A DNA stretch of 7,634 nucleotides. Origin: Caldifarciminota bacterium RBG_13_43_14. Its GTDB lineage: Bacteria > Hydrothermota > Tepidihabitantia > SM23-42. The position numbers and the translations under genes are program-made. The notes beneath the pieces were generated by a model. It worked only from the letters and a program-made list of their open reading frames with translations. It made no database searches and was not told the DNA's origin. The stretch's first letter is position 1. Each line of letters opens with the position of its first letter. Shown here piece by piece: positions 1-5,666 of the stretch. The stretch lies in contig MEUM01000150.1 in the NCBI GenBank assembly GCA_001771735.1, positions 1 to 7,634 on the forward strand. The letters are read 5' to 3'.

Positions 1-469
1 GAGCCACTGGCAATGTAATAATATTATCCATTCCGCGCGTGAATGCGGATCGCTCGGCGTGTACTTTTAAATGCACCCAACGGTCCTCGAATCGCTCCGA
101 ATCATTGGCGACCAGGCTAACCGACTGCCGGCTGAAATAACCGTTTGTTCCGGGCAGTATGCCGCATTTTACCAGCACCTGAAAGCCATTACATATACCG
201 ATAATAAGATTCCCTTTTTCAATAAATTCCATGAACTGATCATGAAGCTTGTATTTTATCTCATTGGCAAGGATCTTGCCGGCTGATATATCATCGCCAT
301 AAGTAAAACCACCGGGTAGGGCGATGATTTGATATTCACTAAAACTAATATTCGGCACATTATCAATATAAATTTCATCAATCCTGGCGCCGGCCTGTTC
401 AAAGGCAAACCCGGTTTCAACATTGCAATTGGTGCCGGCGGCGCGGATTATCATTACCCGGAGCTTCAT
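1..469 (-). CDS. purQ: Phosphoribosylformylglycinamidine synthase subunit PurQ (partial, C-terminus beyond the window)
   Basis: This is the class I glutamine amidotransferase subunit of FGAM synthase. It frees ammonia from glutamine for PurL, which converts FGAR to FGAM in purine synthesis in the cytoplasm. Only the first 156 codons are present and the gene runs off the left edge. The translation opens MKLRVMIIRAAGTNCNVET, as in PurQ, followed by the family block GGFTYGDDISAGKILANE. The nucleophile elbow GICNGFQVL then supplies the catalytic Cys. The His and Glu of the triad would lie outside the window. The ATG at 469-467 overlaps the TGA of the upstream winged-helix gene (ATGA), so translation is probably coupled, and no separate Shine-Dalgarno is obvious. 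It is the last gene seen of a minus-strand operon that starts with bactofilin. No purL or purS is visible, although either could follow just outside the window. Identification is firm because several long PurQ blocks match. Confidence 0.95.
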   Translation of the reverse strand, partial: MKLRVMIIRAAGTNCNVETGFAFEQAGARIDEIYIDNVPNISFSEYQIIALPGGFTYGDDISAGKILANEIKYKLHDQFMEFIEKGNLIIGICNGFQVLVKCGILPGTNGYFSRQSVSLVANDSERFEDRWVHLKVHAERSAFTRGMDNIITLPVA

Positions 470-666
470 TTTTTTAGTGAAACATATATTGTGCGTTTGT
501 CCAGCCGGAAATCAATTTTATTTTCCTTTGCCAGCCAACCCAAACCCATATAAAAAAGATTGACCGGCAGACCAGTTTTTCTCGCTAAACGGCTCAGGGG
601 TGTTTCTTGGTTTTGTTCCAATGTTTGATAAATATCTCCGGCCGCCAATCCAATTCGGTCATGCAT
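466..666 (-). CDS. Small winged-helix protein (DUF2582-like), upstream of and coupled to purQ
   Basis: A 66-residue protein resembling the small winged helix-turn-helix family known as DUF2582. Visible features are an N-terminal helix (IGLAAGDIYQTLEQN), a PLSRLARKTGLP segment that looks like the first helices of a wHTH, the recognition-helix region LFYMGLGWLAKENKI, and a short basic beta-wing ending (DKRTIYVSLKK). There is nothing else in the protein, so no effector domain. I chose the ATG at 666-664 and not the GTG at 672-670, because the Shine-Dalgarno AAGGAG occupies minus-strand positions 677-672 and would overlap the GTG. The ATG sits 5 nt after it. The stop overlaps purQ by ATGA. Family members are generally annotated as putative DNA-binding proteins of unknown role. 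A regulatory link to purQ or to the upstream hydrolase is suggested only by position. Confidence 0.8.
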   Translation of the reverse strand: MHDRIGLAAGDIYQTLEQNQETPLSRLARKTGLPVNLFYMGLGWLAKENKIDFRLDKRTIYVSLKK

Positions 667-671
667 ATCCA

Positions 672-677
672 CTCCTT
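672..677 (-). promoter_or_regulatory. Shine-Dalgarno that decides the start of the winged-helix gene
   Basis: AAGGAG on the minus strand, 5 nt before the ATG at 666-664. An in-frame GTG two codons upstream lies inside this motif and so is unlikely to be the start. The motif falls in the 44-nt gap after the MBL-fold gene. This junction is therefore the only one in the left operon with its own ribosome site instead of an ATGA overlap. Confidence 0.7.
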
Positions 678-710
678 ACATTCTATTTATCTGGTATATT
701 AAAATGCGTC

Positions 711-1529
711 TTACAGTTCGATCGCTTTACCGTCAGCCGCAGCTTCAATCGAAAGATCCTTGTGCTTTTCGACTAGTGCGTTAACGATATTATCAATGAA
801 ACTGTCGGTGCTGCCGTGATCATGATGGGTAAATAAAACTTTTTTAACTCCAGCATCCTGTGCTAGCTTTATAACCTGATTGAATGTTGAATGACCCCAA
901 CCAAGACGCTTCTCATAAATGTCGTCGGTGTACTGGGCATCATGAATAAAAAACTCCGAACCTTTGATAAATTTTACAAAATCCTTGTATTTGGTATTAG
1001 CATCTTTCGCCATTAATTCATTATCGGTCAAAAAACAAAAACTTCTACCGTTCTCGGTAAATTTCAAACCCAAAGTGAAATCTGGATGATTGTTCGCGAT
1101 CGTATTAATTTGTACCCCGCCGATATTCATACCGTCGCTTAATACGTAAAAGCTGATATTAGCCGGCAATACCGAAACCTCGGCCGGGAAAAAAGGCCTG
1201 GTCATCTGATAAGAAAGAGCCTTCTTGATCGTCATTTTCCTTTTCGCGCCGTATAAACTGATTATTTTGCTTTTGAGAAAAATCGGCGCGAAAAACATGA
1301 ATCCCTGGATATGATCCCAATGATAGTGCGTAAATAATACATTGATCTTTTCTTTCTTTGCTTCCAAAAGATGCATACCCAAACTCCGAATCCCGGTACC
1401 GGCATCGATTACAATCGGCTCACCGCTTGCGCTTTCGATATAAAGACAGGTTGTATTACCGCCGTATTTGTAGGCATCCTTGTTGGCAACCGCGATCGAC
1501 CCGCGCGTACCGTAGAATTTTATTTTCAT
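711..1529 (-). CDS. Metallo-beta-lactamase-fold hydrolase (PhnP / RNase Z-like group)
   Basis: A 272-residue single-domain MBL-fold metallohydrolase, probably cytoplasmic since no signal peptide is visible. The start MKIKFYGTRGSIAVAN and the segment YGGNTTCLYIE are typical of a subgroup often annotated as phosphodiesterase-like MBL proteins. Metal ligands are all apparent: the HxHxDH motif at His68, His70, Asp72 and His73, then His148 (NNHPD), Asp169 (FLTDNE), Asp197 (HDAQYT) and His213 (GHST), with a C-terminal THHDH at 235-238. It should therefore bind two metal ions and be active. The pattern fits cyclic-nucleotide or phosphodiester hydrolysis better than beta-lactam hydrolysis, but the substrate cannot be read from the sequence. 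The ATG overlaps the bactofilin stop (ATGA, 1529-1526) and has no clear Shine-Dalgarno, so it is probably translated by coupling to bactofilin. Confidence 0.9.
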   Translation of the reverse strand: MKIKFYGTRGSIAVANKDAYKYGGNTTCLYIESASGEPIVIDAGTGIRSLGMHLLEAKKEKINVLFTHYHWDHIQGFMFFAPIFLKSKIISLYGAKRKMTIKKALSYQMTRPFFPAEVSVLPANISFYVLSDGMNIGGVQINTIANNHPDFTLGLKFTENGRSFCFLTDNELMAKDANTKYKDFVKFIKGSEFFIHDAQYTDDIYEKRLGWGHSTFNQVIKLAQDAGVKKVLFTHHDHGSTDSFIDNIVNALVEKHKDLSIEAAADGKAIEL

Positions 1530-1876
1530 TTGGCTGTTTCCTTAGATTTTGCGGTCATTCGGCAATTACCGTCAAATATCACGCCCTGTTGAACAATCAA
1601 CGCCTTGCAGGTAATATCGCCGAGTATATGAGCGCCACTCTGTAATTCTAATAGTTCCTGAACATTAACATTGCCCTCTATATTACCGCCAATGATTGCG
1701 GATTTACAGGTTATATTGCCTTTAATATTGCAGGTTCGTCCGAGAATTACCGCATCTTTAACCGTAATATTGCCTTTGACTGAGCCATCGATTTTAGTTG
1801 AACCGTCTACCTTTATATCGCCTTCAATTACCGTATCCTTGCCAATAACGCTGTCGATTTTGCTCTCAGTCGCCAT
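1526..1876 (-). CDS. Bactofilin family cytoskeletal protein
   Basis: A 116-residue bactofilin, a nucleotide-independent polymer-forming scaffold built as a right-handed beta-helix and used in bacteria for cell shape, stalks or polar positioning. The core (about residues 8-108) shows the expected short repeating turns: VIGKDTVIEGDIKVDGSTKI, DGSVKGNITV, AVILGRTCNIKGNI, AIIGGNIEGNVNVQ, GAHILGDIT and LIVQQGVIFDGNC, with Gly at turns and Val/Ile in strands. The N-terminal and C-terminal tails are short and polar, and there is no membrane segment. Length is within the usual 110-200. A strong Shine-Dalgarno (AAAGGAGGA, minus strand 1889-1881) stands 4 nt before the ATG (5 nt if the GGAGG core is counted), and a promoter lies just upstream, so this is the first gene of the operon. 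It overlaps the MBL hydrolase by ATGA. Bactofilins are often neighbours of peptidoglycan peptidases; the partner here is an MBL hydrolase instead. Confidence 0.93.
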   Translation of the reverse strand: MATESKIDSVIGKDTVIEGDIKVDGSTKIDGSVKGNITVKDAVILGRTCNIKGNITCKSAIIGGNIEGNVNVQELLELQSGAHILGDITCKALIVQQGVIFDGNCRMTAKSKETAK

Positions 1877-1909
1877 TCATTCCTCCTTTGTAACAATCTT
1901 TAGAAAAAT

Positions 1910-1937
1910 AGTATAATTATTTATAAACTTCTGTCAA
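1910..1937 (-). promoter_or_regulatory. Sigma70-type promoter of the bactofilin-MBL-wHTH-purQ operon
   Basis: On the minus strand a perfect -35 TTGACA (1937-1932) is followed after 16 nt by TATACT (1915-1910). TACTAT (1913-1908) at 18 nt is an alternative -10. The region between is AT-rich, and the Shine-Dalgarno of bactofilin follows about 20 nt downstream. Spacing and position make this the likely operon promoter. Confidence 0.75.
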
Positions 1938-2010
1938 CAAGAATATTAGAGAGTTCTGAAAAACCCTCTTTCCGTCGCCCTGAATTAAGTTCTGCCTCTC
2001 AATTTCAAAG

Positions 2011-2056
2011 ATGCTGAAATAATCCGTGAAAATAGGGTCAGGACATGATTCAGCAT
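2011..2056. repeat. Short inverted repeat in the bactofilin/tRNA intergenic gap
   Basis: ATGCTGAA (2011-2018) and TTCAGCAT (2049-2056) are exact 8-bp inverted repeats with 30 nt between them. No T-run follows on either strand and the arms are short, so it is not a convincing terminator for the tRNA gene. It could be the remnant of a dispersed element. I see nothing else supportable in 1938-2100. Confidence 0.3.
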
Positions 2057-2100
2057 GACAACGTGCCTATTCTGACTTTTTTAAAAACCTCGATACAAAA

Positions 2101-2176
2101 TAGCGCCAACGGGATTTGAACCCGTGATCTTCGCCTTGAGAGGGCGACGTCCTAGGCCGGTCTAGACGATGGCGCC
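2101..2176 (-). tRNA. tRNA-Glu, anticodon CTC
   Basis: A full cloverleaf can be folded by hand on the minus strand. The acceptor stem GGCGCCA pairs with TGGCGCT (G1-U72 wobble) with discriminator A. A D-arm GTC...GAC encloses a TAGACCGGCCTAG loop. The anticodon stem TCGCC/GGCGA carries loop CTCTCAA, giving anticodon CTC for GAG codons. The T-arm ACGGG-TTCAAAT-CCCGT is canonical. The 3' end is followed by TTTTG, so CCA is not encoded and must be added by tRNA nucleotidyltransferase, as in many bacteria outside the gammaproteobacteria. The gene has its own promoter and does not belong to the protein operons on either side. No intrinsic terminator is evident downstream. Confidence 0.95.
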
Positions 2177-2188
2177 ATAATTCTGGGT

Positions 2189-2216
2189 ATTATAGATATT
2201 ATATCAGATATGTCAA
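2189..2216 (-). promoter_or_regulatory. Promoter of tRNA-Glu
   Basis: The minus strand carries consensus TTGACA (2216-2211), 16 nt spacer, and consensus TATAAT (2194-2189). The predicted start, about 7 nt beyond the -10, is near 2182, leaving a leader of only about 6 nt before the tRNA 5' end at 2176. A GC-rich block GTGCGGGG abuts the -35 box upstream and is shared with the divergent promoter at 2334-2361. Confidence 0.85.
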
Positions 2217-2335
2217 CCCCGCACCCAGCACCTTGTTTCGCGAACGCTAATCCAACAATCGACAAGCAATTTGTGTAGGACCCAGAAAAAGTTCCAGAAA
2301 TGGCGGAAACCTTTTGAAGAACAAGGTGCGGGGTT
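2215..2335. repeat. Inverted repeat joining two divergent -35 boxes
   Basis: The right arm AACAAGGTGCGGGGTT (2320-2335) is matched in inverted orientation by 2215-2237. That left arm reads AACAAGGTGC, then an extra 7 nt, then GGGGTT in the same sense; the extra piece looks like a small tandem duplication of GCACCCA/GCACCTT. The 82 nt between the arms have no coding potential or recognisable RNA. Each arm ends inside the -35 element of an outward-facing promoter (tRNA-Glu on the minus strand, GT2 on the plus strand). It may be a small palindromic or MITE-like element, or a paired upstream regulatory site. I found no target-site duplication. Confidence 0.6.
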
Positions 2336-2361
2336 TACAACTCCTTCTTTTTCCGTATAAT
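2334..2361 (+). promoter_or_regulatory. Promoter of the glycosyltransferase operon (probably leaderless)
   Basis: TTTACA (2334-2339), a 16-nt spacer, and consensus TATAAT (2356-2361) lie directly before the first gene. Only 7 nt (TTCCTGC) separate the -10 box from the ATG at 2369, so transcription would start at or next to the A of the start codon. There is no Shine-Dalgarno in those 7 nt. Confidence 0.75.
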
Positions 2362-2368
2362 TTCCTGC

Positions 2369-3031
2369 ATGCTGCTTTCAATCATAATGCCGGTGTATAA
2401 TGAAATCAATAATATCGAGCACATCATCAATGCAATAAAATCTGTCGATATTTCAAAGGAAATCATCGTGGTCGATGATTTTTCAAAGGACGGCACCCGC
2501 GATATTTTAAAAAAGATCAATGGAATCACACTCGTCCTGCATGATCGCAATTCCGGCAAAGGCGCAGCGATTCGATCCGGCCTTAACCGGGTCACCGGTG
2601 ATTATGTTCTGATACAGGACGCTGACTTAGAATACTCGCCGCATGAATATTATAAATTACTCGAGCCGGCAAAAAGTATGAATGCCCAGGTCGTATACGG
2701 TTCAAGAATGCTGGGCAAGGGTGTTTTCATGAAAAGAAGCTATTATGCAAACCGTTTTTTAACTTTCTTGTTCAATATTCTCTATAATGACCGCATCACT
2801 GATATGGAAACCTGTTATAAGCTTATCCGGTCCGATATCATGCGCGGCTTAAACCTGATATCATCACGCTTTGAGATCGAACCGGAAATAACCTGTAAGC
2901 TATCAAAAAGAAAAATCCGTATTATCGAGGTGCCGATCAGTTATCAGGGACGCCGCCAGGGCAAAAAGATCGGACCCGGAGATGGCATTCAGGCGGTATG
3001 GAATTTATTAAAATGGAAATTCAAGAGATGA
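2369..3031 (+). CDS. Family 2 glycosyltransferase (DPM1/polyprenyl-phosphate glycosyltransferase-like)
   Basis: A 220-residue GT-A fold glycosyltransferase that likely moves a sugar from a nucleotide donor to a polyprenyl phosphate or glycan acceptor at the inner membrane face. The start MLLSIIMPVYNE is the classic GT2 first strand. VVDDFSKDGT (34-43) binds the nucleotide, DADLEY (84-89) is the DxD metal site, and DMETCYKLIR (145-154) is the conserved helix seen in dolichol-phosphate-mannose-synthase-like enzymes. The end of the domain YQGRRQGKKIGPGDGIQAVW is also typical. No C-terminal membrane helices follow, so it is the short, soluble type. The ATG is taken at 2369 because the GT2 motif begins at once and a promoter sits 7 nt before it. 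Its stop overlaps the next gene by ATGA. Donor and acceptor are not predictable. Confidence 0.92.
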   Translation: MLLSIIMPVYNEINNIEHIINAIKSVDISKEIIVVDDFSKDGTRDILKKINGITLVLHDRNSGKGAAIRSGLNRVTGDYVLIQDADLEYSPHEYYKLLEPAKSMNAQVVYGSRMLGKGVFMKRSYYANRFLTFLFNILYNDRITDMETCYKLIRSDIMRGLNLISSRFEIEPEITCKLSKRKIRIIEVPISYQGRRQGKKIGPGDGIQAVWNLLKWKFKR

Positions 3032-4203
3032 AAGTGCTTTTTATCACTACTGCCTATAAACGTCATAAAAAAGATATTATCACTCCCTGGATGGTCGAAT
3101 TGATACAACGGCTGCGCTCAAAGAAAATCGATGTTCATGTTTTTACCTCTTCATATCGGGGCATGCAAAACCAGGTGATCGACGGCGTGCCGGTCATACG
3201 CTTCAGATATTTCTTTAAAAAATACGAGCGCCTGACCCACGAGGAAAATGCGGTCGACCGTTTGGGACGGGGGCCGCTGAATTTATTATTAAGTTTTTTT
3301 TATATTATATACGGCTCTATCGCGATATACCGCTTGACCCGGGCAAAAAAATACGATATTGCTCATGTAAACTGGCCATTCCCGCATATAATATTCGGGA
3401 TAATTGCCAAGTATTTTGGCCGGACAAAATTATTCACCACTTTTTACGGACTTGAGATACGATGGCTTAAGAAAAAATTTAAATTTTTATTAAAACCCTT
3501 TGCGTGGTTAATAAATCACGCCGATATTATTAGTGCGATATCAAATCACACTGCCCGGGAACTAAAAAATGTGACTGAGCGGGCAATCCCGATAATACCC
3601 TTCAGCACGCCGATCAATGAGAAATCGGGTATCGTATCGGATCAGAATATTATTCTCTTTGTCGGGCGTTCGGTCGAGCGCAAGGGCGTTGATTGTTTGA
3701 TCAAGGCATTTGGTCAGATCAAAGATCAGATCCCGCATCGTCTAATCATTGTCGGTGACGGGCCCGAGCGCCGGAATTGGGAAGCGATGGCAAAAAACAT
3801 TGACCAGAGCGGGCGCATACAATTTACTGGCTGGGTGTCAAATGAGGAATTAAGTGAATTCTACCGCACCTGCAGTTTCTTTGTTCTACCCGCAGTCTAT
3901 GATAAGCATGGCGATACCGAAGGGTTGGGGGTGGTTTTGATCGAAGCCATGTCATATTCGAAACCAGTGATCGCATCCAGTGCCGGTGGCATCACTGATG
4001 TCGTAAGCGACGGTCAAAATGGCATACTGGTTGAGCCGGGCGATAAGAACGCATTGAGCCGGGCAATGCTTAAAATGATCAATGATGCATCAATGCGCAT
4101 AAAAATGGGGCAGAACGCCAAGAAGATCATTGACGAGAAGTTTAATTGGGATAAAATTGTCAACGATCTGATAAAATTCTATGAACGAATTAAACGACAA
4201 TAA
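3028..4203 (+). CDS. Family 4 (GT-B) glycosyltransferase
   Basis: A 391-residue GT-B glycosyltransferase of the GT4 group, retaining enzymes that use nucleotide sugars for lipopolysaccharide, exopolysaccharide or glycolipid assembly. The N-terminal Rossmann domain begins MKVLFITTAYKRH, and the C-terminal donor-binding domain shows FVGRSVERKG (Arg214, Lys219), LIIVGDGPER, FTGWVSNEEL and the EX7E motif (Glu298 to Glu306 in TEGLGVVLIEAMS), followed by SAGGITDVV and NGILVEPGD. An upstream in-frame ATG at 2998 exists. I prefer the ATG at 3028 because the family motif starts there and it forms an ATGA overlap with the GT2 stop. Hydrophobic, aromatic stretches near 86-100 and 155-163 suggest membrane association, not true spanning. 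It forms a coupled pair with the GT2 enzyme. The substrate is unknown. Confidence 0.93.
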   Translation: MKVLFITTAYKRHKKDIITPWMVELIQRLRSKKIDVHVFTSSYRGMQNQVIDGVPVIRFRYFFKKYERLTHEENAVDRLGRGPLNLLLSFFYIIYGSIAIYRLTRAKKYDIAHVNWPFPHIIFGIIAKYFGRTKLFTTFYGLEIRWLKKKFKFLLKPFAWLINHADIISAISNHTARELKNVTERAIPIIPFSTPINEKSGIVSDQNIILFVGRSVERKGVDCLIKAFGQIKDQIPHRLIIVGDGPERRNWEAMAKNIDQSGRIQFTGWVSNEELSEFYRTCSFFVLPAVYDKHGDTEGLGVVLIEAMSYSKPVIASSAGGITDVVSDGQNGILVEPGDKNALSRAMLKMINDASMRIKMGQNAKKIIDEKFNWDKIVNDLIKFYERIKRQ

Positions 4204-4933
4204 TCAAACCAGTCATCGATCGATTATCGAGGCCCTGCTGATCGCTATTGATACGCCGCTGTCAATGGCCAAAATTATGGAGATCACAAATTTACCCGAA
4301 GAAAATATCAGAAAACTAATCGATGAACTTAACCTTGAATACAGGGATTCGAACCGGTCATTTGAAATCAAGGAAATTGCCGGAGGATTTCAGATTTATA
4401 CATTGCCCGAATACGCTTTATGGGTAGGAGCGCTTCATGACCGGAAAAGCAAATTATCCAGGGCGGCGCTGGAAACGCTTGCAATCATTGCTTATCATCA
4501 GCCGATAACCAGAGCCGAGATCGAAAAAGTCAGGGGTGTTGATTCAACCTATATGCTTGAAATACTGCTTCAGAAAAGTTTGATCAAAACCTGCGGTCGA
4601 TTGCCAATACCGGGGCGTCCGATCAAATATGGGACGACCCGTGAATTTTTAAGATATTTCGGCATCAAGGATCTGAGCGAGATGCCGCGTGAAGAGGATT
4701 TTGCGGTGAATATTGAAACCGCAGCTGATGATATGGCGCTCCCAACAACCGAACCCGGGATAAGCGCTGAGCCGACCGAGGAAAAAATCCCTGAGCCTCA
4801 GACTGCCGATGAAAATGGTAAAGATCTCGATGATATGGATTTTGATGAACAAGGCATTGATCGCGATCAAGAAAAAAAAGAAGAGATCGATGAGGATACA
4901 GATCTTGATGACGATGATTTTGAAAACATATGA
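4181..4933 (+). CDS. scpB: Segregation and condensation protein B (ScpB)
   Basis: ScpB is the winged-helix (kite) subunit that joins ScpA on the SMC condensin to organise and segregate the chromosome. The first about 165 residues match the family: IIEALLIAIDTPLSMAKI near the N-terminus, GGFQIYTLPEYA (68-79), the hallmark LETLAIIAYHQPITRAEI (98-115) with VRGVDS, and GRPIKYGTTREFLRYFGI (145-162). Residues about 170-250 are an unusual low-complexity acidic tail rich in Asp/Glu (DLDDMDFDEQ, EKKEEIDEDTDLDDDD), so the protein is longer than the usual 180-200. The start codon lies 23 nt inside the GT4 gene with no obvious Shine-Dalgarno, which suggests translation by re-initiation. scpA is usually adjacent but is absent here; the two glycosyltransferases hold that place. 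Confidence 0.95.
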   Translation: MNELNDNNQTSHRSIIEALLIAIDTPLSMAKIMEITNLPEENIRKLIDELNLEYRDSNRSFEIKEIAGGFQIYTLPEYALWVGALHDRKSKLSRAALETLAIIAYHQPITRAEIEKVRGVDSTYMLEILLQKSLIKTCGRLPIPGRPIKYGTTREFLRYFGIKDLSEMPREEDFAVNIETAADDMALPTTEPGISAEPTEEKIPEPQTADENGKDLDDMDFDEQGIDRDQEKKEEIDEDTDLDDDDFENI

Positions 4934-4936
4934 TTA

Positions 4937-4962
4937 CCCCGTATATTTAAAAATTTACGGGG
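4937..4962 (+). other. Hairpin after scpB
   Basis: CCCCGTATATTT and AAATTTACGGGG are 12-nt arms with 11 of 12 pairs possible and an AA centre, beginning 3 nt after the scpB stop. No T-run follows on either strand, so it is not a normal intrinsic terminator. It could stabilise the 3' end of an mRNA or separate scpB from the downstream gene. The rest of the gap to 5024 shows no clear promoter. Confidence 0.45.
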
Positions 4963-5024
4963 CAGGCAGTGATGCAAAGATGATTACAGTGATTTCAAGA
5001 TTTTAAGATTCTTTTGTAAGATAA

Positions 5025-5666
5025 ATGGATATCAAAGAAGAAATAAAGGAATTTTTACGGACATTTAGAGTAAAACTGATCGGCTTTGGGCGAGTCCCGG
5101 ACATTGAGCAGCTGGAGATCGATGTCAAATTGCCATCAGTTATATCGTTCGGCTTTCGCGTCTCTTCGTCCGTTCTGGCAACAATAAAGGATCACCCAAC
5201 CCTGCTGTACAAACATCATTACAAAACTATCAACTGGTTGCTGGATCAGACATCATACCGACTTGCGCAATTCATCGAAGATAAAGGCAGCATTGCCATC
5301 GCGATCCCCGCATCTCAACTTGTTAACTGGGAAAGTCATAAAGGCCACATATCTCATAAAGCCCTGGCCAAAGCAGCCGGACTTGGACACATTGGCCGAT
5401 CCGGACTCCTGATAAATCGTGAATATGGAGCGCAAATAAGGTATTCATCGGTATTGACCGATATTGAATTTGAACCGGCTGATACCGATAACTCGGAATG
5501 CGGCGCCTGTCAAAAATGCATCAATGCTTGCCCAGGTCATGCGATCAGCATCGAGGGCGTTGATTGGGAAAAATGTTATCAGAAATTGAATGAATTTGGG
5601 AGCATTCGCGGCATCGGTCAGCACATCTGCGGCATTTGCGTTAGAGTCTGCGATGGCCGAGATTAA
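5025..5666 (+). CDS. Short QueG-like double 4Fe-4S cluster protein
   Basis: A 213-residue protein related to epoxyqueuosine reductase (QueG) but far shorter than its usual 300-380. The middle part LAKAAGLGHIGRSGLLI (114-130) with VLTDIEFEP (143-151) matches the QueG fold. The C-terminal domain carries two complete cluster motifs: Cys159, 162, 165, 169 (CGACQKCINACP) and Cys184, 202, 205, 209 (ICGICVRVC). The protein ends four residues later, so the C-terminal repeat domain of true QueG is missing. By eye, the Asp-x-Ala-Pro segment that precedes the QueG AGLG motif reads HKGHISHK here, so the catalytic Asp seems absent. It may be a redox or corrinoid-dependent relative and not a bona fide queuosine reductase. 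Neighbouring queD-queC keep a queuosine link open. The Shine-Dalgarno is weak (GTAAG). It overlaps the next gene by 14 nt. Confidence 0.75.
   Translation: MDIKEEIKEFLRTFRVKLIGFGRVPDIEQLEIDVKLPSVISFGFRVSSSVLATIKDHPTLLYKHHYKTINWLLDQTSYRLAQFIEDKGSIAIAIPASQLVNWESHKGHISHKALAKAAGLGHIGRSGLLINREYGAQIRYSSVLTDIEFEPADTDNSECGACQKCINACPGHAISIEGVDWEKCYQKLNEFGSIRGIGQHICGICVRVCDGRD

Noticed and set aside
71..553. Two plus-strand open frames (71-286 and 329-553)
   Set aside because: They lie antisense to purQ, whose translation matches its family over long blocks; the plus-strand peptides show no family motif.
1358..1916. Plus-strand open frames opposite the MBL and bactofilin genes
   Set aside because: They are antisense to two confidently identified genes, have arginine-rich or repetitive compositions typical of shadow frames, and lack ribosome sites.
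2215..2335. Insertion element or small RNA (SRP RNA, 6S-like) between the divergent promoters
   Set aside because: No target-site duplication is visible at the ends, and the interior lacks the conserved SRP core or any other RNA signature I can recognise; kept only as an inverted repeat.
2335..2595. Minus-strand open frame of 86 codons
   Set aside because: It is antisense to the start of the GT2 gene and crosses its promoter; there is no recognisable protein.
4937..4962. Intrinsic terminator after scpB
   Set aside because: The stem is good but neither strand has a T-run after it, so it was recorded only as a hairpin.
5590..5666. Frameshift joining the QueG-like gene to the following frame
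   Set aside because: The QueG-like protein already has all eight cluster cysteines, and the next frame is a complete DUF4416 protein starting at 5653; a simple overlap explains both.
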